Assembly (NCBI GenBank): GCA_031002005.1
Contig: CM061919.1
Span: forward strand, 19,539,687 to 19,603,686
Direction of reading: 5' to 3'
Length of the DNA stretch: 64,000 nt
Origin: Vandiemenella viatica
Taxonomy: Eukaryota > Arthropoda > Insecta > Orthoptera > Morabidae
Shown here: piece by piece, positions 1 through 11,185 of the stretch
Layout of the letters: every line of letters begins with the position of its first letter
Numbering within the stretch: the first letter of the stretch is position 1
The notes under the pieces: generated by a model
The model's input: the letters and a program-made list of their open reading frames with translations, nothing else
What the model was told of the DNA's origin: nothing
The model's database searches: none
Position numbers and translations under genes: made by a program

Positions 1-1
1 A

Positions 2-367
2 ATTCTCGATAAGCAGACACTTAATACTGATATGAGAAGCGAATTACCCAGGAAGCGGAAGCCGTTAGTTATTCTATATGATATACCAGTCTCCATCGAT
101 ACAGAGAAATTGAGAGATATTGTTTATGAGCAAAATTTCGAAGACAAAGTAGCCAGAATTGATTTCGTAGAAGGTTTCAAACCAAGATTTAAAACAGGTC
201 CGAGAAATAAGGCTACCGTCCATCATGTAGTTTAAGTTAGTGGAAAAGTTAGAACTATGTTGTTGGAACAGAAAAAAATATTCATTGAATTTTCAGCTGT
301 GACGGCTAAGGATTACATTACAGTACCGAACTGTGTAACTGTGATTGGGGTCATGTCAGCAAGCTGA
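2..367 (+). pseudogene. R1-type LINE ORF1 (gag-like) C-terminal remnant
   Basis: The frame is open from base 2, running through residues RKRKPLVILYDIPVS, GPRNKATVHHVV and, after a stop, VSGKVRTMLLEQ. This is the usual R1/Jockey ORF1 layout just before the zinc knuckles. The TAA at 233-235 sits where a Glu codon would be expected, so it looks like a single nonsense change. A degraded knuckle (Cys-x-Cys, then Gly-His) appears around 325-360, but only after a frame change. ORF1 proteins of this kind bind the element RNA. The N-terminus is off the window. Confidence 0.6.
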
Positions 368-521
368 CTCAACATGCGGCCACTGAGGTGCGACTGGACA
401 CAAGAAAAGACCAATGCGAAAAGAAAAACATGTGCGAAGAGAGGTAAAACGTGCAAAAAGAAAGGGAAGGAGTGTTTAACCTATCAGATGCTCCTTGAGC
501 GTATGATCAGCCAAATAGATT

Positions 522-1079
522 ATGGATAAGCCAGTTAAAACAGCAAAAGGGATTGAAAAAACCCTTATGTGTGATAAACATGGGACAGTAATAACAAACA
601 AGAGAAAAAATAAAAATCCGTCACAGAAACGCAGGGATGCAGAACGAGCGGCAAACTTTAGAAGTAAAAAACAAGGCCGAGACTTAGCACCAAAAATGAT
701 GGACTCAGCAGTACAGACGGAAGAATTCGCAGAGACACAAAAGACATCGAAAGATGCTACAGTTCAGACTGAAGAATACGTAGAGACGAAACACATAGCG
801 AAAGACACTGCAGTTCAGACCGAAGAATACGCAAAAATAAAAACCAGACTGAAGGATACAATCACACAAACTGTTACCACCCCCCCTTACCCAGGAAGAA
901 GGGCAGGACTTGGTTGGTGTAAAGGGCCTAACTTGGTCGATGCAAGCCCGACGGCAGCGCAATCTACACACCCTAACATATCACTGCAAACAAAGTTTGA
1001 AAAAAGAGCTGCGTTAGATCCCACAAAAATATACATAGACCTTGAGAACACGGTAAAAATTAGCAGATTAGAACAATAG
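522..1079 (+). CDS. LINE ORF1 downstream segment with VQTEE repeats
   Basis: A 185-codon open frame in the same orientation as the flanking LINE ORFs. The N-terminal third is basic (KNKNPSQKRRDAERAANFRSKK). It is followed by about four imperfect repeats of ~20 residues centred on AVQTEE, TVQTEE, AVQTEE and TITQT, between residues ~62 and ~125. The C-terminal part contains GLGWCKGPNLVD and resembles no domain I recognise. It probably belongs to ORF1 downstream of the zinc knuckles, separated from the upstream part by frame damage. The ATG at 522 is only the first available one and may not be a real start. Confidence 0.45.
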   Translation: MDKPVKTAKGIEKTLMCDKHGTVITNKRKNKNPSQKRRDAERAANFRSKKQGRDLAPKMMDSAVQTEEFAETQKTSKDATVQTEEYVETKHIAKDTAVQTEEYAKIKTRLKDTITQTVTTPPYPGRRAGLGWCKGPNLVDASPTAAQSTHPNISLQTKFEKRAALDPTKIYIDLENTVKISRLEQ

Positions 1080-1163
1080 CATGTGTTGGCAATGGCGCTT
1101 GGGCACCTCACTAGGATGCTGCACCCAGCAGGGAAAACAGTCACCTTTCGCTAACTTGAAGCA

Positions 1164-1367
1164 GTGGACAGAATACAACTCAAGGCCAGCAACTTACCCA
1201 CGGATCCAGCCCAGTTGTTGACGCTAGTTAAAAAATTATTCAACAACAGAAATGAGATTTTTGACCCGGACAAAATATATAAACAATTTTTGATGACTCA
1301 TGAAAGGATAGTTTTCGACGCGAAACTTCCATGGCCTCAGAATAATGTTTACACTAAACACCCATAG
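1164..1367 (+). CDS. ORF1 terminal segment abutting ORF2
   Basis: A 67-codon open frame ending in TAG at 1365-1367, directly followed by the ATG of ORF2 (TAGATG). Content is polar and helical (PTDPAQLLTLVKKLFNNRNEIFDPDKIYKQF), with no recognised domain. It is most likely the C-terminus of ORF1. The stop/start contact is what is seen in R1-clade elements that translate ORF2 by termination-reinitiation (known for the silkworm element SART1); its use here is inferred. Confidence 0.4.
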   Translation: MDRIQLKASNLPTDPAQLLTLVKKLFNNRNEIFDPDKIYKQFLMTHERIVFDAKLPWPQNNVYTKHP

Positions 1368-3890
1368 ATGAAAGGTACAATCAAAGTTGCACAAATTAAT
1401 GCAAGACGGACAAATATGGTCCCGCATGAGCTAAAGAATCTTGCTGCGCAACATGATTGGGATGTTATCTGTGTGCAAGAGCCTTACTCTAAGGGCGGAC
1501 AAATACCACACATGCCAGTATCCTCAAAAACCATAGTAAGTGGACCTAAACCTATGGCAGGAATCATTGTACTAAACAAAGAACTAACTGTAACCAAAAT
1601 ATCTAAATACTGTGATGAGCACACAGCATGTGCAGAGATCGATACCGGGTGGTGTAGCGTTACTTTGGTACCGATGTACTGCCAATATAAGGACCCTATA
1701 GATGCTTATCTAAATAAAATAAGAAAAATTTGCACTGAGTTACAAGATCAAAGGATAATTATAACAGCAGATATAAATGCACACTACCCGCTCTGGTACA
1801 GTGATACAACGAATGAACGAGGCTTAATGGTAGAGGAACTGTTAAATGATTTATGCCTGGAAGTCAGGAACTGCCCTGATAATGCTCCAACCTTTAGTAA
1901 TAGAGCCGGTGCAAAATCGAATATCGATGTAACGCTGACCAACCAGCTGGCAGGAAACCTAGCCAGAAACTGGAGGGTGATTGAAAACAAAACTACAAGT
2001 GACCACAACTTGATTCTGTTTGATCTGGCCAAAGGTAGGTTGCAAATCAATGAAATTAACGACACAAGGAAAAAATATAACTTACGTAGGGCAGATTGGG
2101 AAAAACTAAGAGATGAATTCCGTCTACCAGTGGATCTATTGCAAGGTAATGATGTAGATGTCATAGCAAGAGGGATCACGCGTGAAATTCAGCACGTAAT
2201 GAAAATGGCCATTCCCCTCAAAAGACCAGCGAATACTACAGACATACCGTGGAGTGACCGACTGCAAAAACTACGATCGGAGAAGAGGAAGGCGAGAAAA
2301 GAGTACCAACGGTGCATGATTGCTGCCGATAGGTGCTTGCTTCTCGATAGATACAGGGAAAGGAAGACTGCCTTTAAAGAGCTGCTAATAAAAACAAAGC
2401 AGCAGAGTTGGGAGGCTTATGTAAACGCTAATTTAAAGTCAGATCCCTGGGGCGTCCCCTACAAGATCGCAGCTAGAAAATTGAGACCACCGACTACACT
2501 ATCAACCGTAAGAAGGGCTGACGGGACCAAGACGGCCAATTGGAGCGCAACAGCTGAGGAACTGTTAAAAGTACTATTACCCGACGATGAGGCAGTAGGT
2601 GAAAGTTTAGAGCAAGAACATCTCCGTTAAGGTCACACTGAAATTTATACCTCAGCTACTTTAGCGGATGATGTGACACCAGACGAAGTAATTAAAGCGA
2701 TTAACGCCATGTCGCGGAAAAAGACACCTGGACCGGACGGAATCGCTGCTGAAGTGCTCCAGGCATTAGTGGTCCAGTTGGCTTCACCACTCTGCATACT
2801 GTTTAATAAATGCCTTCAGCAAGGCAGGGTTCCAAATATCTGGAAGCAGAGTGAAGTGGTGATCCTAACGACAAGGATCCATTAAATCCAAAATCCTATC
2901 GGCCTATCTGTCTGCTAAATGGGCTTGGAAAATTGCAGGAAAAAATTTTAGTATGGAAACTACAGGAACACAGGAAAAAGTATGGTATGAGTGTATATCA
3001 GTTTGGTTTCAGAGCGGGTATGTCGACCGACGATGCCATAAATAAGGCCGTGCATCTGGTGAAAAGTAGTAATAGCAAGTATGTAATAGCTATCGCCGTC
3101 GACATTGCTAGAGCATTCGATAACTTATGGTGGCCGGCTCTTTTAGCCGCCTGCGAGAAATAGGAATTCCTAGTAACTTCTATGGAACGTTACGCGACTA
3201 CTGTAAAAACCGATTAGCCAAACTGAGATGTCCACGAGTGACTATAGAGAAAAAATTAACTAAAGGCTGTCCGCAAGGATCGGTGTGTGGACCAGTGTTC
3301 TGGGACGTAACATTCGAAATGGCCATAGAAAGCATGATTGGGCAAGAAGGACTCCTGGGGCTTGTTGCCTTCGCCGATGACCTTCTACTGCTGATGCAAG
3401 GCGGAACAAGGGACGAAGTAGAGACTAGAAGCAGAATGACATTAAGACATTTACAAAACTGGTGCTCCAAAGTGAAATTAACCCTTGCACCACAAAAGAC
3501 TCAATTCATGGTTCTCAGTGGCCGCCCCAAGCGAAATCCAATAATAAAAGTTAACGACGTCACCATAAAAAGAGTTAGAACTTGTAAATACCTGGGAGTC
3601 AAGCTAGACGAGCGACTAAATTTTACTGACCATATAACGGAGGTGTGCAGTCGTGCCATAATAGTGATGAACAAACTAATCAGTACTGGGCAAAGAAGAT
3701 TTCATCTTCCAACGTCCATAATAAGGAGGTATCACGACAGTATATTATCCTCGATTATGGGATATGCTGCTAGCAGTTGGGCGCATAAGTTCCGACAAGT
3801 TAAACCTCGTCAGGCACTAAGAAGCATACAAAGAAGCATACTGATAAGATTAAGTGGAGTATATGTGTACGTGTTTGATACGAGCCATAG
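1368..3890 (+). pseudogene. R1-type ORF2: APE endonuclease plus reverse transcriptase
   Basis: Residues ~1-230 form an APE-like endonuclease: QINARR, QEPYSKGG, the catalytic-type ADINAHYPLW, SNIDVTLTN and TSDHNLILFD. An arginine/lysine-rich linker follows. The reverse transcriptase starts about 2670 (KKTPGPDGI), continues with YRPICLLNGLGK, IAVDIARAFDNLWWPALL and GCPQGS, and has an intact FADD catalytic box near 3372-3383. Damage: an in-frame TAA at 2628-2630, a frameshift near 2870-2885, and another near 3148 just after WWPALLA. The C-terminal zinc-finger region is absent because the frame runs into the palindrome (LSGVY then VYVFDTSHS). In a living element this protein nicks the target and primes reverse transcription there. 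Confidence 0.9.
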
Positions 3891-3903
3891 CTAAAAGAAG
3901 AGG

Positions 3904-3939
3904 TATAAATACCATCACACCAGCCAGTTCGCCATCAGT
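3904..3939 (+). promoter_or_regulatory. TATA + initiator core promoter, left arm
   Basis: TATAAATA at 3904-3911 and an arthropod-type initiator TCAGT at 3935-3939 (A at 3937), about 33 bp apart. This is close to the usual TATA-to-start spacing. An ATG follows at 3958 but opens only a 13-codon frame (MASISLSSILMRR). It points into the palindrome, and the same block is in the right arm. Confidence 0.45.
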
Positions 3940-5039
3940 CGTCTAGCGCAGTTCACTATGGCTAGTATTTCACTGTCCTCAATTCTGATGCGTCGGTGAA
4001 AGCAACATCCCCTCGGGCGAGCAACGGTTTCCGTTATACACTATTCCTGGGGTGAGCGGACTGGGCCTACTTTCCACATCACAATTTGCCGTTCGTGACA
4101 GAGTATAAATTCTGTTGCGAATCACTCTAAAATATGCAAATACATCGTCTGATCGTGTTATGTTACGCATTTTCAAAACGAAAATCAAAATTTTAGTTTC
4201 CATACTGAGAGAGTGTATAACCTGTTTGATTTATTGTAACTGAATTAAAAGTAAGATACATTCGTTTCAAAAGCGTAAATTTTTTGTTATAATGTGATAA
4301 TGGCATTACCATGGATACACTGCAGTTCACATAGTCAAAATTAATAAAGGGTGGGGGATTCGAATGTGAGAGCGGTTGCTTGCTGTTGACAATTGTTATT
4401 GCCAAACCCGTAATTTTTCCCAAGCATTTTGTAATGTGTTGTTGATATATCAAACTATTATAATTAATTAATTGTTTAGTTACCAAAAGTTAAGTTCTAA
4501 AAATAACTTTTTAGCAGACTGTCACCACTTTTTGATCTATAACACTGAGCTGATATCCTCTGATTGGTCAGACAAAGTTATTCTTGAGACTGTCCTATTA
4601 TACCAACATGAACAAACAAAACGGCAATATGATATATTTATTTTGTATTGTGTGGTGGATGAAATGAAACAAAAATGAATTAAATACATTATGTTTTTAT
4701 TTCTTCTTCTCACGTACAAGTAGTACCATCAACACCCAAATTTTGAATTACTATATTATTAACCTCAACAGATATTAGTAAATTATTACAAGCAATAAGT
4801 TATTTTCTTAGAAGCGTGTAGTCTAATAATGAACTGGGAGTCCATTGAGCTACACGAACATTATTAATATCCATATCAATCAGTTTTTGCACGTAGCACT
4901 TTGCTAGCTAAAATGTCCACAAACTCTGCATATCATCTCTAAACTAGGTAGCTCTACTTCTTCTTAACGGTCAAGACGCCGGTCACTGCGGGCTGCGCAC
5001 TGATGAGGTTCCTTTAAGACGAATCGCCTATGAAGGTAG

Positions 5040-5240
5040 AATCAGTATTCGGGAAGACATGGGTTCGAATTTACGTCAGGCCATTATGATATCGGTTTTC
5101 CATGGTTTCCTGAAATCACTCCACGTGAATACAGGGAAAGACACCTTTAAAAGTCCATGGCCGAATTCCTCACCATTCCTTGCAGTACATCCTTTCTCAC
5201 AGATAATGACGATGGCATCGACGGAGCACAAAGACCGAAA
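5040..5240 (+). mobile_element. tRNA-derived SINE in left arm
   Basis: Contains a tRNA B-box-like GGGTTCGAATT at about 5060, preceded by TATTCGGGAAGAC. The SINE body follows with GGTTTTCCATGGTTTCCTGA, AAATCACTCCACGTG, CCTTTAAAAGTCCATGGCCG and CTCACCATTCCTTGCAG. The same body recurs at 7005, 28935, 51695 and 62560 in different orientations, which is what marks it as a dispersed SINE. Confidence 0.6.
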
Positions 5241-5347
5241 AAAAAAAGGCTGATATGCTGGAAATACTAGTATTTTGGATGGTCGTTGAAATTTCACATG
5301 TGTACCGATAGCAATGTGCTAGTAATAATACACGGTAGACGGAGAAG

Positions 5348-5975
5348 TTAACGATAGCTGCGACAAATTAAAAATTCATTCACTGACAAAGGTATGGAAA
5401 AACAACCACTTTTCGAGATCTGGAACATGATATATACTGCGTCGATTCTCTCAAGTGATCCTGAGACAGCGAATACTGTATGCTCGGAACAGCGTGTTGC
5501 ATGCCTTAAAATCTGGTAAAAGTGTAGAAGGAAACATAACAGCCCACTTGAAAATATTTGTGACATGATTAACAAAGCCTTTCCCACACCAGCTCCAAGG
5601 CTAGAAAAATCAGTTTCCAGTTTGACCAAGGCAAAATTTTTTAACTGGAACGAGGGAAGAAAGATTTCTATTAAGCATAAGTACGACACCTTATTTCACT
5701 AACCTTATCTCTGATCTCATTGGTATGAAATATTTCATCGCACTCGTAATTTTTGCAAAAAGCTCTAACCCATCCCATCTGTCTACTCAGACCAATCTAT
5801 GTATCAGTTCTGTTATGCGTTCGTAAAAACTGTGGCAAGCAGTCACAAATTAAGGACCCTTAGCTGTACTTTGTCTAAAAATTTAATTAATCCCTTGGTA
5901 ATTGTGAAGAATATACAGCAAACCTGATGAGAAGATGTACACACTTTTTCTATAGTTTCACTAAACCTGAAACAA
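5348..5975. other. Coding-like segment conserved in both arms (left copy)
   Basis: Plus strand: from about 5373 a frame reads through ~105 codons with one TAA (after ACLKIW), with ordinary protein composition (MEKQPLFEIWNMIYTAS, NSPLENICDMINKAFP). Minus strand: 5689-5975 gives another coding-like stretch (CIFFTITKG, FLDKVQL, RAFCKNYECDEIFHTNEI). It is preceded on that strand by a pyrimidine tract and CAG like a splice acceptor. I recognise neither. Of the four base differences between arms that I placed in the plus-strand frame, three are amino-acid changing, so there is no sign of selection since duplication. Confidence 0.3.
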
Positions 5976-6039
5976 AAAAAAAACATCAGTTACAACTACC
6001 CCCACTCCAAGGTTCACATTAGGTTTCACATTAGCATCG

Positions 6040-6900
6040 CCTCGCCTCTCGCGCACCTCAGACCTCTTTGCTACTAGCATGTGCACAAGTACGAAACTGT
6101 TCACATCAGCATCATCTCATATCACCCACATAGCCACAAGCCATCCAGTAACATGTGATCCTAGTACCACAACGGCATGAGTAGATTCAAGAGCCTTTCT
6201 TAACACAGGCTGCAATGTCATACTTTCGATGCTCACTCACAGCTGCATAAGTCACAAAAACACATTAGTGGTGGAAATGAACTACACACACTACACCCAG
6301 ACTGACGGCTGAAAGAAAGGTATCAACATATTTAAACTCTAGCTGCCTTCCCTCGCAAACAGCATTTCTATTCCAGAAATTGTGAACTCCATATTAACTC
6401 TGGAACCAGAAAAAGCCATCAGTCACAGCTACCCCTAGGTACCAAAATGATAACATTTGCATCGTCTCGCGTCTCACTCACCTCACACCTCTTTGCTAAT
6501 AGCATGTGCACAAGTACGAAACTGTTCACATCAGCATCATTTCATGTCACCCACTTAAGCACAAGCCATCCAGTAACATGTGCCCCTAGTACCACAAATG
6601 CATGAGTAGATTCAAGAGCATTTCTTAACACAGGATGCAATGCCGTACTTTGGATGCTCACTCACAGATGCATACGTCACAAAACACACATTAGTGGTGG
6701 AAATGAACTACACATCCTACATGCGGATAGACGAGAGAAAGAAAGGTATCACCATATTTACACTGTAGCAGCTTTCTCGTGCACACTGCATTTCAAGTCC
6801 AAAATCTGTGGACCCCACATTACACCACCGTATACACGCAAGGTCTGACTGTGGGTTTGTAACACAAGTTCTTCCTTCTCTGGTACATCCACTCATCACG
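6040..6900. repeat. Two tandem ~425 bp units, left arm
   Basis: The block beginning CCTCTTTGCTACTAGCATG near 6063 recurs near 6488 (CCTCTTTGCTAATAGCATG). Each is followed by the same series CACATCAGCATCAT, CAAGCCATCCAGTAACATG, CATGAGTAGATTCAAGAG and TTAGTGGTGGAAATGAAC. More diverged versions continue at 7870-8330. The mirror array in the right arm spans about 11300-12090 and is shorter by ~75 bp in one unit. Confidence 0.75.
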
Positions 6901-7004
6901 ATCTTTGCCCCGAAGGACATATAGTGAACAACCTGAGAAAAACAGTTCGTACCCCAAAACTAACGGCAGCAAACTGTAAACAGAACAGTGAATTGGTGGA
7001 GTGC

Positions 7005-7150
7005 TTGGATTCCTGAAATCACTTCAGAAGAATACAGGTAAAGAGAACTTTAAAAGTCGATGGCCGAATTCCTCACCGTTCCTTGCCATACATCCTTTCT
7101 CACCTCTATTTACAATGACATTGACGAGTCCGAAAAAAAGACTGATATGC
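7005..7150 (+). mobile_element. 5'-truncated SINE in left arm
   Basis: Shares the body of the SINE at 5040 (GATTCCTGAAATCACTTC, TTTAAAAGTCGATGGCCG, CTCACCGTTCCTTGCC) but lacks the tRNA-like head. It lies in the same orientation. Confidence 0.5.
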
Positions 7151-7379
7151 TAGAAATACTAGAATTTTGGATGGTACTTGAAATTTGTCTGTGTAACGAC
7201 AGCACTATGCCAGTAATAATACAGACTGGGAAGATAAGATAGCCGCGACAAACACCTAATTTTAAAACACATCACACACGATAAAGTTACCATAATGCTC
7301 TTAGCTAACTGACAGTTTCATGGTCATCAAACAGACATCATAAACCAGATTTTTCATAGTAAATACCTACACAATGACA

Positions 7380-9000
7380 AGTTTCCAGAACGTCACCATA
7401 GATGCAGACACTAGTTCTATTACGCCGAAGATAGCGGCCATACTTAAACTGTCGTAAATTGTTAGGTCATTCGTATGTGAAAGTGCGTGTTTGGATATTT
7501 TATCCACTCAGGCCATGAGTTGCAATAGACACTTGACTATCAGCAGATACCAGAACCCTTCATATTCATACTAGACCCCACCCACAAATCCATAAGTCTC
7601 CACACACAAGCACAAAGAAACTTAAGTGGAGGTACAGCAAATCATCCATCCAGATAGATGAGTTTAAGTAATGTATCACCATATTCACACATACAGACAC
7701 AGAGATAGACGCGCACACACTTACATTTCCATACCTACAGTGATATTGACACAACAACCATCCCAATTATGGCAACGAAAAAGTGGGTTAGAACCACAAT
7801 AGCTCATGACTAACCAAAAAATCATCAGTAACATGTATGCAAGGTACCAAACTCTTCACATCAACATCGTCTCATTCATCTCACACTACAGACCTCTTTA
7901 CCATCCAGTATCATATGTCCTAGGTACAAAACTGTTCACATCAGCACCACCATGTTTATCCCACACCTAAACCTTTTCGGATATACAGTAACATATGTCC
8001 CAGGTACCATGAATAGCAGTAGACATTTGGTCATCAGACAGATGTCATAATTCCCATACTCATAATAGGTCTCACCAAGATATCTATACATCACCACACA
8101 TAAGCACACACAATCATAAGTGCAGGATCATCATATATCCAGACAAACGAGTTGAAGGAAGGTATCATTATATTTACAACTGCATACACAGAAAGAAGCC
8201 CACACGCGTTCATTTCTATGCCTACAACGATCTGGACTCAACAACTAGACCAATCATGACAACGGAAAAGTTGAACAGACCCCCCACATGACTGGCCAAA
8301 AATCATCAGACAGACGTGTTAGTGTATGTGCAACGGATGACATGTTGTCGCCATCCATCCCAGAGCTTATGCCATATGGATTATTCATCACACCCAATTA
8401 ATTATATGTATCATCAACATATAAGTATCCAGTCATCGTGAAATCTCAAAGTAGAGTAAAATAGTATAATGATAGACACACAACCACATAGAAAGACACA
8501 CACACACACACACACATGCCCATACATACACAGAATTCCATACATTTTTACACACATACAGGTAACTCGAGAAAAGGGACTGAACACCATACGTCCAGAC
8601 TGAATAGGTGCAGCATGTGTAAAATTTGATATGTCTTTGTCACACACATCAGTGCTCATCACACCCAACTGATTACGTCCACCATCAACACTGATGGCAA
8701 CTGATGGTGAAATCTTGATATGGAGTAGACTCCTATTACCATAATTAGACACACAACTACATAGTAACATGCACACATACACATGTCCATGTATACATCA
8801 CAATTCTATACGTTACCACATACATTCAAGTAACTGGAAGAAAGGAACTCCACACTTCACGTCCAGACAGATGTTACAGGATGGGCAGAGGACAGCATGA
8901 CTTTACAATACACCTCAGTGCTCACCACACTCACTTGATTTCATTTGCCATCATTATAGATGGCTACTAGAACTAAACTCTTGTACACTGTTTGGTCAGT
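7380..9000. repeat. Degenerate tandem/low-complexity inner part of left arm
   Basis: CA-rich sequence with recurring blocks such as CCACACATAAGCACA, TTCACATCAACATCGTCTC and GACACACAACCACATAG (about 8474 and again about 8750). It includes a (CA)n tract at 8495-8516. A ~160 bp stretch around 8320-8485 is absent from the right arm, which fits loss of a repeat unit. No gene is visible. Confidence 0.5.
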
Positions 9001-9051
9001 CATTTGTTAATAGCAGCTTCTGAAAGACTAATTTGGGTCAACCTGCCCAGG

Positions 9052-9299
9052 CGGGCGTGGCGGGACAGGACCCCTCATCACAGCGGACGCGTATATCGTG
9101 TTTGTAGGTCGGTATACCGGCGCTCATAACCGCTTTTGCCCGCTTCGAAATTCTGGTCTTCAGTGCGGTCCTAAAAATGTGGTTACCAGTATTAGGCCCC
9201 AGTCGGAAAAATCCGGTTATTCGTCGAAGACCGCGATTTTAGGTCCGGCATATTGCGGTATTTCTGTCCGTGAGGAAGGGCCCTGTATCGCGACGCCCA
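9052..9299. other. GC-rich centre of the palindrome
   Basis: A 248 bp spacer much richer in G+C and CpG than the arms (for example GCGGGCGTGGCGGG, GGACGCGTATATCG, CGTCGAAGACCGCG). Its outermost ~25 bp are still recognisable inverted copies (AGGCGGGCGTGG against CCCACGCCCGCC-like sequence on the other side), but the middle is not symmetrical. I recognise no gene or known element in it. Confidence 0.7.
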
Positions 9300-11049
9300 C
9301 CTGGGCAGGTTGATCCAAATTAGTCTTTCAGAAGCTGCTATTAACAAATGACTGACCAAACAGTGTACAAGAGTTTAGTTCTAGTAGCCATCTATAATGA
9401 AATCAGGTGAGTGTGGTGAGCATTGAGGTGTATTGTAAAGACATGCTGTCCTCTGCCCATCCTGTAACATCTCAGTCTGGACGTGAAGTGTGGAGTTCCT
9501 TTCCTCTAGTTACTTATATGTTTGTGGTAACGTATAGAATTGTGGTGTATGCATGGACATATGTGTGTGTGCATTTTTCTTTGTGGTTGCGTGTCTAATT
9601 ACGGTAATAGGAGTCTATTCCATATCGAGATTTCACCATCAGTGGCCATCAGTGTTGTGGTGGACGTAATCAGTTGGGTGTGATGACCACTGATGCGTGT
9701 GACATAGACATATCATTCTTCACACATGCTGCACCTATTCAGTCTGGACGTAGGGTGTTTTCAGTCCTTTTGCTCGAGTTACCTTTATGTATGGAATTGT
9801 GTGTATGTATGGGCATGTGTGTGTGAGTGTATGTCTTTCTATGTCACTCTAACACGCCTGTCTGATGATTTTTGGTGAGTCATGTGGGTGGTCTGTTCAA
9901 CTTTTTCGTTGTCATGATTGGTCTAGTTGTTGTGTCGAGATCGCAGTAGGCATAGAAATGCACGTGTTTGTGCTTCTTTCTGTGTATACAGTTGTAAATA
10001 TAATGATACGTTCCTTCAACTCGTTTGTCTGGATATATGATATGATGATCCTGCACTTATGTTTGTGTGTGCTTATGTGTGGTGACGTATAGATATCTTG
10101 GTGAGACCTATTATGAGTATGGGAATTATGACATCTGTCTGATGACCAAATGTCTACTGCTATTCATGGTACCTGGGGCATATGTTACTGTATATCCGAA
10201 AAGGTTTAGGTGTGGGATAAACATGGTGGTGCTGATGTGAACAGTTTTGTACCTAGGACATATGATACTGGATGGTAGAGAGGTCTGTAGTGTGAGATGA
10301 ATGAGACGATGTTGATGTGAAGAGTTTGGTACCTTGCATACATGTTACTGACGATTTTTTGGTTAGTCATGAGCCATTGTGGTTCTAACCCACATTTCCG
10401 TTGCCATAATTGGGATGGTTGTTGTGTCAATGTCACTGTAGGTATGGAAATGTAAGTGTGTGTGCGTTTATCTCTGTGTCTGTATGTGTGAATATGGTGA
10501 TACATTACTTAAACTCATCTATCTGGATGGATGATTTGCTGTACCTCCACTTAAGTTTCTTTGTGCTTGTGTGTGGAGACGTATGGATTTGTGGGTGGGG
10601 TCTAGTATGAATATGAAGGGTTCTGGCATCTGCTGATAGTCAAGTGTCTATTGTAACTCATGGCCTGAGTGGATAAAATAACCAAAAACAAACTTTCACA
10701 TACAAATGACCTAACAATTTACGACAGTTTAAGTATGGCCGCTATCTTCGGCGTAATGGAACTAGTGTCTGCATCTATTGTGACGTTCTGGAAACTTGTC
10801 ATTGTGTAGGTATTTACTATGAAAAATCTGGTTTATGATGTCTGTTTGATGACCATGAAACTGTCAGTTAGCTAAGAGCATTATGGTAACTTTATCGTGT
10901 GTGATGTGTTTTAAAATTAGGTGTTTGTCGCGGCTATCTCATCTTCCCAGTCTACCGTGTATTATTACTGGCATAGTGCTGTCGCTACACAGACAAATTT
11001 CAAGTACCATCCAAAATTCTAGTATTTCTAGCATATCAGTCTTTTTTTC

Positions 11050-11185
11050 GGACTCGTCAATGTCATTGTAAATAGAGGTGAGAAAGGATGTATGGCAAGG
11101 AACGGTGAGGAATTCGGCCATCGACTTTTGAAGTTCTCTTTACCTGTATTCTTCTGAAGTGATTTCAGGAATCCAAGCACTCTTC
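11050..11185 (-). mobile_element. 5'-truncated SINE in right arm
   Basis: Mirror partner of the fragment at 7005-7150. Confidence 0.5.

Larger units (their letters stand above)
1..3862 (+). mobile_element. R1-clade non-LTR retrotransposon, partial
   Basis: A LINE reading left to right: gag-like ORF1 remnants, then an ORF2 with an APE-type endonuclease followed by a reverse transcriptase. The RT has the R1-clade look (TKGCPQGSVCGPVFWDV, FADDLLLL). The 5' end lies outside the window. The 3' end stops abruptly at about 3862, where the large palindrome begins, in mid-ORF after the residues LSGVY. I could not find the missing 3' part beyond the palindrome, so this is not a simple insertion with both flanks preserved. 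One nonsense codon and two frameshifts in ORF2 make it a dead copy. Confidence 0.85.
3863..9051 (+). repeat. Left arm of the palindrome
   Basis: Order inward: promoter-like block (3904-3939), a short ORF, AT-rich unique sequence, a SINE (about 5040-5240), a conserved coding-like segment (5348-5975), two ~425 bp tandem units (about 6040-6900), a minus-strand LINE 3' fragment (about 6830-6980), a second SINE fragment (about 7005-7150), then degenerate tandem sequence rich in CA repeats (7380-8950). It abuts the R1-like ORF2 without visible microhomology beyond a few bases. No long intact ORF exists in the arm. Confidence 0.9.

Noticed and set aside
3979..4203. A 74-codon minus-strand frame present in both palindrome arms (partner 13892-14116)
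   Set aside because: Four of the five base differences between arms change the amino acid, so there is no sign of selection on the protein. It is preserved only because the arms are duplicates.
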